Below are positions 25,444-32,558 of a DNA stretch of 64,000 bases, one piece after another; positions within the stretch are counted from its first letter, which is position 1; each line of letters starts with the position of its first letter. The notes beneath the pieces are model-generated. The model searched no databases. It worked only from the letters and a program-made list of their open reading frames with translations, and was not told the DNA's origin. The DNA comes from Streptosporangium oxazolinicum. Its GTDB lineage: Bacteria > Actinomycetota > Actinomycetes > Streptosporangiales > Streptosporangiaceae. The stretch covers positions 1 to 64,000 of the forward strand of contig NZ_BAABAQ010000006.1 in the NCBI RefSeq assembly GCF_039537505.1, in the 5' to 3' direction. Both the position numbers and the translations under genes were made by a program.

Positions 25444-26606
25444 GCGACCCGCTCCAGCAGTACGGCGGAACCGCTGCCCGCGGCCCCGCTGACCGCGGCG
25501 ACGCCGTACCGGGCCCCTCGGCGTTCGAGCTCGTCCGCGCAGGCGGCGACGAGGATGGCGCCGGTGGCGCCGAAGGCGTGGCCCATCGCGATGGTGCCTC
25601 CGTTGACGTTGAAACGGTCGTCGCCGACCTTCAGGTCCCGCTGGAATTTCAGGCACAGGGCGGCGAACGCCTCGGCGAACTCGTAGACCTCGACGTCGTC
25701 GGGGGTGAGACCGGCCCCGGCGACGACCCGTTCGACCGCGAGCTGGCCCGCGGTGAGCATGGTGACCGGATCGACGGAGGCGGTCGCGGTGGCCACGATC
25801 CTGGCCCTGGGACGCAGGCCCAGCTCCGTACCGGTCGCCTCGGAGCCGATCAGGAGCAGGCCCGCCGCGTCGCACAGGCTGGGAGAGGTGCCCCGGGTGT
25901 GCAGGTGGCGCAGCTCGCCGACCTCGGGACGATGCCCGCGGACGATGGCGTCCTGGTCGTCCTGTCCGGCGAAGGCGGGGTCCATCGCGGCGAGCGCCTC
26001 CAGGGTCGTGCCCGGCCGCACGTGCTCGTCGCGCCGCAGGTCGTTGACCGGCACCAGCGAGCGGTCGTGGCGCCCGGCGGCCCACGCCTCGGCGGCCAGG
26101 GTGTGGGTGCGCAGGCCGTACGCGTCGAGCTCCTCGCGTTCGAAGCCCTCGACCGTCGCGACCAGGTCCGCCGCGATGCCCATGTGGATCGACCCGACCC
26201 TGTCCACCACCGCGGGGTCGGCCCACAGCGGCCCGCCGTCGGAGAACATCGGCACCCGGGAGACCGACTCGACCCCTCCGGCGACCACGGTGCGGCTCTG
26301 CCCGGACTCCACGAGCGCGAAGGCCGTACGGACCGCGTCGATGCCCGAGGTGCAGTAGCGGTTGACGGTCATGCCGGGCGCGTCGAAGCCCGAGGTGAGC
26401 GCGGCGGTCCTGGCGAGGTTGCCGCCCTGGTCGGCGTTCTGCGAGGCACAGCCGACGATCATGTCGTCCGCCCGCTCGACACCCGTCCGCTCGCGCAGGG
26501 CGTCCAGGAGCCTCTCCAGCATGGTCAGCGGCGTCACATCCGCGAGCCCTCCGCCGGGCCTGGCCTTACCGCGTGGGGTTCTGACCGTCTCGTAGATGTA
26601 TGTCAT
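25440..26606 (-). CDS. Thiolase-family protein lacking the C-terminal catalytic Cys
   Basis: A 388-residue thiolase-fold protein. The nucleophilic Cys is present (C85 in NRYCTSGID), as is the catalytic His (H343 in GHAFGATGA). The last catalytic loop, normally C-x-G-G-G, reads AAVSGAAGSGS with S373 in place of the Cys, and the usual NEAFA motif reads FAEAFA. It may be a condensing or cleaving enzyme with altered chemistry, or an acyl-CoA binder. It sits between the carotenoid oxygenase (64 bp upstream) and the LLM oxidoreductase (4-bp overlap), one operon. Confidence 0.88.
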   Translation of the reverse strand: MTYIYETVRTPRGKARPGGGLADVTPLTMLERLLDALRERTGVERADDMIVGCASQNADQGGNLARTAALTSGFDAPGMTVNRYCTSGIDAVRTAFALVESGQSRTVVAGGVESVSRVPMFSDGGPLWADPAVVDRVGSIHMGIAADLVATVEGFEREELDAYGLRTHTLAAEAWAAGRHDRSLVPVNDLRRDEHVRPGTTLEALAAMDPAFAGQDDQDAIVRGHRPEVGELRHLHTRGTSPSLCDAAGLLLIGSEATGTELGLRPRARIVATATASVDPVTMLTAGQLAVERVVAGAGLTPDDVEVYEFAEAFAALCLKFQRDLKVGDDRFNVNGGTIAMGHAFGATGAILVAACADELERRGARYGVAAVSGAAGSGSAVLLERVA

Positions 26607-26670
26607 CGCCTGTTCCGCTCCTGCCGGATGTCGTGCGCGGGACCCCCGCGGTCTTGCTCGTCCGCGGGCC

Positions 26671-28122
26671 TCACGTGGCCGAGTCCCGCAGCTGGTCCGC
26701 GCGCACCCAGGTGGCGTGGAAGCCGAGCGGCACCCGCTGGGGCAGGATGATCCGGGCGACCGGTCCCGCGCCCAGGTTCGCCGCGTGCAGGACCTGCACC
26801 TCGGAGGTGCCCTCGCGCTCGTCGGTGACGAAGCTGACGAGGTAGCCGTCCTCCTCGCCGGTCGCGCCGTCGCGCGGCGCGAACGGGGCCTCGCTGCCGT
26901 AGCGGTGCTCGCCGTAGTAGTACGTCTCCTTGCCGCCCGTCACGTTGTCGTAGCGGACCAGGCCGTCGAAGAGGTTGGTCGCGGCGTCCTTGACCGAGAC
27001 GTTGTAGGCGTAGCGCGACCGCAGGCCCGTCAGCCGGGCGTCCACCGAGGGGAACTCGGTGTTGTGGTCCTCGTCCACGAACCCCTCGGACGTGCGGCCG
27101 GTGCGCAGGTCGAAGCGGTAGCGGTACATCCGCGCGTCGAGCTTGAGGTAGGAGATCATGCGGGCCAGCGGGCTGCCGCTCCCCGCGGGCGCGGGACGGC
27201 TCACCCGGCAGACGTCCAGCACGATCTCCCCGTCCTCCTCCCAGGAGTTGACGACGTGGTAGATGTAGCAGGGTTTCGCGTCGAACCAGCGGATCTCGTG
27301 CGCCTGCCCGCGCCGGGGGATGACGCCGAAGCGCGAGGGCAGCTCCCGGTCGAACGTCAGCTTGTAGCGGCCCTGACGGGCGGCGTCCATGTCCTGGTAG
27401 AGCGGCAGGTCCATGAGGATCGCGTGGTTCTCGGTGATCGCCATGTCGTGCGGTAGCCGGGCCCCCGGCAGCTCCAGCTCCACGCAGTGCTCGACCTGCC
27501 CGCCCGCGCCGACCACCCCGTAGCGCAGGTACGGCCTGCGGGGCCCGTAGTCGAACCAGAAAAGCTCCCCGGTCCGCTCGTCGACCTTGGGGTGGGCCAT
27601 GAAGTCGCCGGTCAGCGTGTCGAGGAAGGTCTCGACGCCGAGCGTCTCCAGGCTGAGGGGATCCACGCCGTACGGGGAGCCGCACAGGTACCACGTGGTG
27701 AGGACCCGGCCCCGGTGGAAGATCACGTCGGTGTTGGCGGAGTCCTTGAGGCCGAGCCCGCGGGTGTTGCCGAACGGGTTGCCCTTCGGGTTCTCCATCA
27801 CGCCGGTCCACAGGGACCGCCCGGCGGCCGACTCCGCCTCGAACGCCCTCGTCCTGACGTAGCGGTTGCGGTAGCGGGCCCTGCCGTTCTCGAAGTGCAT
27901 CGCGTGCACCATGCCGTCGCCGTCGAACCAGTGGTAGCGCCCCTTCATGGGAAACCGCGCGTTGGGCCCGTTGCGCAGGTAGACGCCGTTGAGGTCCTTC
28001 GGGATCTCGCCGACGACCTTGAGGTTCTCGGCCGTGATCTCGTCCTGGACCGGGGCGTAGACGCCCAGCAGGTACGGATTCGGCTCGCCCGACTCGTCCA
28101 TGACCATCACAGGTTCCGCCAT
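26671..28122 (-). CDS. Carotenoid-cleavage-oxygenase family protein
   Basis: A 483-residue iron(II) dioxygenase of the RPE65/CCO family, which oxidatively cleaves alkene bonds in carotenoids, apocarotenoids or phenylpropanoids. The four iron-ligand histidines are H177 (DFMAHPKV), H225 (LPHDMAIT), H289 (YIYHVVNSW) and H469 (GFHATW). YLRNGPNARF and WFDGDGMVHAM are typical N-terminal motifs. Full length. First gene of the CCO-thiolase-LLM operon, divergent from the HxlR regulator. No carotenoid biosynthesis gene is nearby, so the substrate may be exogenous. Confidence 0.93.
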   Translation of the reverse strand: MAEPVMVMDESGEPNPYLLGVYAPVQDEITAENLKVVGEIPKDLNGVYLRNGPNARFPMKGRYHWFDGDGMVHAMHFENGRARYRNRYVRTRAFEAESAAGRSLWTGVMENPKGNPFGNTRGLGLKDSANTDVIFHRGRVLTTWYLCGSPYGVDPLSLETLGVETFLDTLTGDFMAHPKVDERTGELFWFDYGPRRPYLRYGVVGAGGQVEHCVELELPGARLPHDMAITENHAILMDLPLYQDMDAARQGRYKLTFDRELPSRFGVIPRRGQAHEIRWFDAKPCYIYHVVNSWEEDGEIVLDVCRVSRPAPAGSGSPLARMISYLKLDARMYRYRFDLRTGRTSEGFVDEDHNTEFPSVDARLTGLRSRYAYNVSVKDAATNLFDGLVRYDNVTGGKETYYYGEHRYGSEAPFAPRDGATGEEDGYLVSFVTDEREGTSEVQVLHAANLGAGPVARIILPQRVPLGFHATWVRADQLRDSAT

Positions 28123-28432
28123 GCCCTGGACGCTATGATAAAAGAAGTCAGCTCGTCAATGGCCGTTCGCGCCGGGGATGTGGCCAAAGGGGGCACCGGG
28201 CTGTCCGGGCGGTGCGGGGTTGGTAGTTTGGCGGTTTCGCCGGAAAGTTTCGCCGGGAAGCCGGAAAGCCGGGAACAAGAATGATCATCCTGTCCGCCGG
28301 AGACAGGCACGATCATGTTCGCCGGTTACCGTGCCCGTTCGGCTGAAAGGGCACGGCTGAAAGGACGCGACCGGAACGCGGTCACCCTCACCGGCGACGA
28401 GGACGACCACGCGACCATCTGGAGGACAGGCT
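28123..28432. promoter_or_regulatory. Divergent control region of CCO operon and HxlR gene
   Basis: 310 bp without a gene, containing two strong dyads. ATGATCAT-CCTGTC (28281-28294) is mirrored by GACAGG-C-ACGATCAT (28302-28316), a likely operator. CCGTGCCC (28329-28336) and GGGCACGG (28349-28356) form an 8-bp stem with a 12-nt loop between that operator and the HxlR gene; it could act in the mRNA leader. GGAGG precedes the HxlR start. HxlR proteins bind such palindromes as dimers. Confidence 0.55.
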
Positions 28433-29353
28433 GTGGACGGCGCTGAGCGGGAGCGGGCGCGAGCCGAGCTCAGTGCGATCGGGCAGGCGCTGGCGATCCT
28501 GGGAGACCGATGGGTGCTGCTGATCCTGCAACGGGCGTTCCTGCTGCGGATCCGGACCTTCGCCGGCTGGCACGACGCGCTGGGCATATCCGAGTCGGTC
28601 CTCGCCGCCCGGCTCAAGGAACTGGTCGACCACGGCATCTTCGAGCTGTCGGCGTACCGCAACGGCCGCACCCGCTACGAGTACCGGCTGACGGAGCGCG
28701 GGCTCCGGCTGTGGGCCCTGCTGGTGGCCATCCAGGCGTGGGAGCGCGACTGGGTCGACCCGGAACGGCTCCCGCCGCTGCTGCACGAGCAGTGCGGCCA
28801 GGACGCCAAGCCCTACCTCGGGTGCGGTTCCTGCCTGCGGCCGACGAGCGCGCGCGACACCAGGACCGAGCCCGGCCCGCTCGCCACGTTCTCCCGGATC
28901 GGCCCGCCGCGGCGCCACCGCCGCACGGTCCGCTCCGACGCCCCGCCCGACCTGATCGGCTACTGCCCGGCGTCGATGGAGATCCTCGGCGACCGGTGGA
29001 GCACCAGCGTCCTGGCCGGGGCGTTCCTCGGCACCCGCCGCTTCGTCGACTTCCAGTCCGGTCTCGGCATCGCGCCCTCGGTGCTCACCGACCGGTTGCG
29101 CCGCTTCGTCGAGCTGCGCGTCTTCGACGCCCGGCCCGACGGCTCGTACCGGCTCACCGACAAGGGACTGGCCTTCTTCGAGGTCTTCGCCTTCCTGGTC
29201 GACTGGGCCCAGCGCGAGCTCCCCGCCCCCGAGGGCTCGGCCCTGTCGATCACCCACGCGTTCTGCGGCGCCGCCTTCCGGCCGGTCCTGCTGTGCAGGG
29301 CGTGCGGCCGGCCGCTCCAGCGGCGCGAGGTCCGTTTCGTCCTCCCCGAGTGA
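28433..29353 (+). CDS. Tandem-domain HxlR-type regulator
   Basis: A 306-residue protein with two HxlR winged-helix domains in one chain. Domain 1 covers about residues 10-105 (LGDRWVLLILQRAFLL; GISESVLAARLKELVDHGIF). Domain 2 covers about 178-270 (CPASMEILGDRWSTSVLAGAF; GIAPSVLTDRLRRFVELRVF). Each ends in a Cys-containing tail (HEQCGQDAKPYLGCGSC; LLCRACGRPLQ). Ordinary HxlR proteins are one domain and dimerise; this one is a natural fused dimer. GTG start with GGAGG. It is the probable regulator of the divergent carotenoid-oxygenase operon. Confidence 0.9.
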   Translation: MDGAERERARAELSAIGQALAILGDRWVLLILQRAFLLRIRTFAGWHDALGISESVLAARLKELVDHGIFELSAYRNGRTRYEYRLTERGLRLWALLVAIQAWERDWVDPERLPPLLHEQCGQDAKPYLGCGSCLRPTSARDTRTEPGPLATFSRIGPPRRHRRTVRSDAPPDLIGYCPASMEILGDRWSTSVLAGAFLGTRRFVDFQSGLGIAPSVLTDRLRRFVELRVFDARPDGSYRLTDKGLAFFEVFAFLVDWAQRELPAPEGSALSITHAFCGAAFRPVLLCRACGRPLQRREVRFVLPE

Positions 29354-29369
29354 CGGCGGCCCGGAGCTC

Positions 29370-30719
29370 TCACCTCCGGCCGCGGAGCGCGTCGATCACC
29401 CAGCGGGCCGCCTGGAGCGCTCCGGCGCGGCCCCTGCCGCCGGTGTCGGTAACGGTGAACCGGTGATACTGCAGCGCCGTCACGAGGTTCCCCGTACGGA
29501 ACACGACCACCGAGTTGACACTCGAATGGCCGTTGCCGAGCTGGTAGACGTAGGCCTCGTCACCGAGTCCCGGCACGTCGGCCGGAGCGTTCACGATCCG
29601 CGAGTCCTTCGCGTCCCGTGAGCGGAGGCGAAGGTAGGCCGAGTGCGCGAGCGCCGCCTTCGGCTCGCGGACGACGGTGATCTCCAGCGTGTTCTTGAGG
29701 CTGCCGGGCGCGGTCCTGTCCGCCGCCGGCCACTCGCACGCCGTCTTCTCCCTCGACGGGGAGGGCGCGAGATAGAGGCGGTCGGCCTGTTCCCCGGAGA
29801 TCAGGGAGCACGGGTCCGGGGCCTTCGCGAAGAAGGTGGGCAGCGGTGCCGGAGCCGTGTCCCTCGGCTGGACCGCGGGACGGGGCCAGAGCAGCCAGAA
29901 CGCCGTACCGCCACCGGCCAGGAGGACGAGCGCGGCGGCCATGACGAGCAGGCGGGTACGGCGGCGTGACCCGGCGGGGCGTGGGGTGAGTCCCCGCAGG
30001 ATCGTCCGAGCCGTGGCGGCGTCCGGGCGACGGGCGGGGTCGGTCGCCAGCAGGCCCTCCAGCAGCGGGGCCAGCGGGCCGGAGCCCGCCGCACCGGTGC
30101 CCCCCGAGGCGGGGCCGGACCCGCCGACGGTCCCCGGGGTGGGGGCGGTGCCGCCTGCCGGGTGCGGGCCGGTGTACGGGCCGGTGTGCGGTCCGGTGCC
30201 CGGCGCCTGCCCCTCGACGGCGGTGAAGAGGACGGCGCCCAGGTCGCGCAGCTCGTCGGTGGCGTCGAAGATGGCGAAGCCGGTGACCACGACCCTGCCG
30301 TCCGGGGTGAGGAGTACGCTCTCCGGGCCGGCCAGGAGACGAACGCCTCGCTCGTGGGCGGAGGTCTGCGCGTCCAGTACGCGCAGCCCGACCTCGGCCG
30401 TCCGCTCGGAGGTGAGCGGTCCTTCGGCCCGGACGGTCTGCAGCACCGAGCGGCCCTCGACCGACTCCAGGATCAGCCACACCCGGTCGGGGAGGGAGAC
30501 GACGTCGTGCAGGGCGATGACGTTCGGGTGCCTGAAGTCCGCCGCGGCGCGGATCCGGCCGAGAAGCCCGTCGCGGTGCGGGCCGGGTGGCGGGAGCGGT
30601 ATCCCGGTGATCGTGACGTCACGCTGGAGCAGCTCGTCGCGGGAACGCCAGGTGGTCCCGGCCCGGTCGCGGCGCTCCAGCAGCCGGTAGCGACCGGCCA
30701 GCAGGTTCGGGTCGGTCAT
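29370..30719 (-). CDS. Membrane pseudokinase with extracellular domain (last of kinase operon)
   Basis: 449 residues with a PknB-like layout: kinase-fold domain (1-265), transmembrane helix about 270-290 (LLVMAAALVLLAGGGTAFWLL), extracellular domain. The kinase core is dead by motif. The Gly loop is lost, the VAIK lysine position is T38 (DVTITGI), the HRD position reads LLA (128-130) and DFG reads GFA (147-149). The Ala/Gly/Pro/His repeat insert near 170-215 is low-complexity. The ectodomain shares the C-S-L-I ... C-x-W pattern with its three neighbours. ATG at 30719 overlaps the preceding small frame by 4 bp. Confidence 0.88.
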   Translation of the reverse strand: MTDPNLLAGRYRLLERRDRAGTTWRSRDELLQRDVTITGIPLPPPGPHRDGLLGRIRAAADFRHPNVIALHDVVSLPDRVWLILESVEGRSVLQTVRAEGPLTSERTAEVGLRVLDAQTSAHERGVRLLAGPESVLLTPDGRVVVTGFAIFDATDELRDLGAVLFTAVEGQAPGTGPHTGPYTGPHPAGGTAPTPGTVGGSGPASGGTGAAGSGPLAPLLEGLLATDPARRPDAATARTILRGLTPRPAGSRRRTRLLVMAAALVLLAGGGTAFWLLWPRPAVQPRDTAPAPLPTFFAKAPDPCSLISGEQADRLYLAPSPSREKTACEWPAADRTAPGSLKNTLEITVVREPKAALAHSAYLRLRSRDAKDSRIVNAPADVPGLGDEAYVYQLGNGHSSVNSVVVFRTGNLVTALQYHRFTVTDTGGRGRAGALQAARWVIDALRGRR

Positions 30720-31024
30720 GCCGGACGCCTGGGGGCGGCGGTGCTGGAGTGCGCGGGTCGCCGGTGTGCGGTGCCGAGGCGTGCCGTTCGCCGGTGTGTG
30801 GTGCCGGGGCGTGTGGGGCGTCCGGAGGTGGCGGTGCCGGAGTGCGCGGGTCGCGGGTGTGTGGCGCCTGGGAGTGTGGGCCGCTCGGAGGTGGCGGTGC
30901 TGGAGTGCGCGGGTCGCTGATGCGCGGTGCCTGGGTGTGCCGGTCGCCCGGGGGCGGCGGTGCCGGAGTGCGCGGGGCGCCCGGGAGCGGTCGGGTGGGA
31001 CGCGGGGCGGGGGTGCTCAGTCAC
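30716..31024 (-). CDS. 102-residue Pro/His/Ala/Thr repeat protein, coupled between kinase genes
   Basis: GTG at 31024 opens 8 bp inside the upstream kinase gene (GTGACTGA), and the stop (ATGA) overlaps the start of the downstream pseudokinase gene by 4 bp. The product is about nine imperfect 10-residue repeats of the form RPAHSGTATS/RPTRPGTTHR, basic and predicted disordered, encoded by a 30-bp DNA repeat. No domain is recognised. Exact coupling at both ends argues that ribosomes traverse it. It could equally be an expanded intergenic minisatellite that stayed open. No homologue can be named. Confidence 0.45.
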   Translation of the reverse strand: MTEHPRPASHPTAPGRPAHSGTAAPGRPAHPGTAHQRPAHSSTATSERPTLPGATHPRPAHSGTATSGRPTRPGTTHRRTARLGTAHRRPAHSSTAAPRRPA

Positions 31025-32558
31025 TGTTGTTCAGCTTCTCGGCGACCTGGCGGGCGGCGCGAAGGACCCGCTCGCGCAGCTCGGCGTCCGGACGCTCGCC
31101 CTTCTGCGACGCGTTGACCTCGACCAGCAGGTTGCTGATCCGGAAATGAACTGTGGAGTTGACCCGGTCCAGCGCGATCAGGTCGTAGGCGAAGGCCTCC
31201 GCGCCCACCCGGTCGGCGTTCCTGACGGCGCCGGTCGTGCCGAGGAGGCCGTCCCCCCTGTCGGCGGTGATCTTGGTGCGTTCGGAGACGAAGAACGCGT
31301 GGGCCACCTCCGGGGCCGCCTTCGCCCGCACGGGTGCCTTGCGGGTCAGCGAGAGCCGTAACCAGCGCACCTCCGACGGGCCACCCCAGTCGCAGCGAGA
31401 CTCCCCTTCCGCCTGCGCGGTCGCCGCGGGTTCGGGGGTCGAGCCGGGCACCACGGCCCAGCTCTGGGCGTCGGCCAGCAGCGAGCAGGCGTCCGGCACG
31501 GTGGCGAACCGTCCGGCACCGGCCGTGGGCGACGGGGTCGCGGGTGCCTCGGGGTCGCCCGCCGCCGTCATCAGCACCACCGCCCCGGTCGTCGCCAGCG
31601 CCACCACGGCGAGCGCGGCCCCGGCGATCAGGCCGGTACGGCGGCGCGGGGCCGCCCGCTTCCCGGGCACGGTCTCCTGCGCGGAGAGCGGGGAGACGGG
31701 GGAGAACGGGAAGAGCGGTTCCACCGGCAGTCCCTGGGAGACCTGCCGCAGGGCCGCGCGCAGCCCCGACTCCCCGGGGCGCAGCCGGGGATCCTTGACC
31801 AGCGCCGCCATGAGCACCGGAGCCAGATCCCCCGCCCGGCGCGGCGGGGGCGCCTCCTGGGTGAGGATCGCGCCGATGGTCGCCGCCGAGGTCTCGCGGC
31901 GGAAGGGACTCCGGCCCTCGACGGCCGTGTACAGGGTCGCCGCCAGGGCCCACAGGTCGGTGGCCGGGCCGTCGTCGGCGCCGCGCAGCCGCTCGGGGGC
32001 CATGTACCCGGGGGAGCCGATCAGCGCGTCCGGCGAGGTGAGCTGGACGTCCCCCTCCAGGGTGGCGATGCCGAAGTCGGTCAGCAGCACCCCGCCGTCC
32101 CCGGCGAGCATGATGTTGGCAGGTTTCACGTCGCGGTGCACGATGCCCCGGCTGTGCGCGAGGGCGAGCGCGTCCAGCACGGCCAGGCCGATCACGGCCA
32201 CCCGCCGTGGCGGGAGCGGCCCCTCGGCCTGGACCGCCTGTTCCAGCGAACGGCCCTTGACCAGGTCCATCACGATCCACGGGCGGCCGTCCTGCGCGAC
32301 GACGTCGTGTACGGCCACGATGGACGGGTGTCCCAGCCGGGCGGCGGCGCGCGCCTCGCGCAGGGTGCGCTCCCGCGCCTCGACGCGCTGCGCCTCGGGC
32401 AGGTTCGGGTCGAGCCTGACCTCCTTGATCGCCACCTCGCGGTGGAGCAGCTCGTCGCGGGCCCGCCACACGACGCCCATCCCGCCCGCGCCGAGTTTCG
32501 CGACGGCCCGGTAGCGGCCCGCCAGCACGGGCAGCGGGCCCGCCACCCGATCAGTCAT
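31017..32558 (-). CDS. Transmembrane Ser/Thr protein kinase, intact
   Basis: A 513-residue PknB-family kinase. Gly loop LGAGGMGVV (22-30), ATP lysine K45 (VAIKEV), alpha-C Glu E68, HRD 141-143 (GIVHRDVKPAN), DFG 161-163, APE 187-189. Transmembrane helix about 309-331. The extracellular domain (about 345-513) starts DACSLL and has C389 in RCDW, a DUF3558-like pattern shared by all four operon members. ATG at 32558 overlaps the upstream pseudokinase stop by 8 bp. It is the best candidate to phosphorylate the pseudokinase partners. The ectodomain ligand is unknown. Confidence 0.95.
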   Translation of the reverse strand: MTDRVAGPLPVLAGRYRAVAKLGAGGMGVVWRARDELLHREVAIKEVRLDPNLPEAQRVEARERTLREARAAARLGHPSIVAVHDVVAQDGRPWIVMDLVKGRSLEQAVQAEGPLPPRRVAVIGLAVLDALALAHSRGIVHRDVKPANIMLAGDGGVLLTDFGIATLEGDVQLTSPDALIGSPGYMAPERLRGADDGPATDLWALAATLYTAVEGRSPFRRETSAATIGAILTQEAPPPRRAGDLAPVLMAALVKDPRLRPGESGLRAALRQVSQGLPVEPLFPFSPVSPLSAQETVPGKRAAPRRRTGLIAGAALAVVALATTGAVVLMTAAGDPEAPATPSPTAGAGRFATVPDACSLLADAQSWAVVPGSTPEPAATAQAEGESRCDWGGPSEVRWLRLSLTRKAPVRAKAAPEVAHAFFVSERTKITADRGDGLLGTTGAVRNADRVGAEAFAYDLIALDRVNSTVHFRISNLLVEVNASQKGERPDAELRERVLRAARQVAEKLNNSD

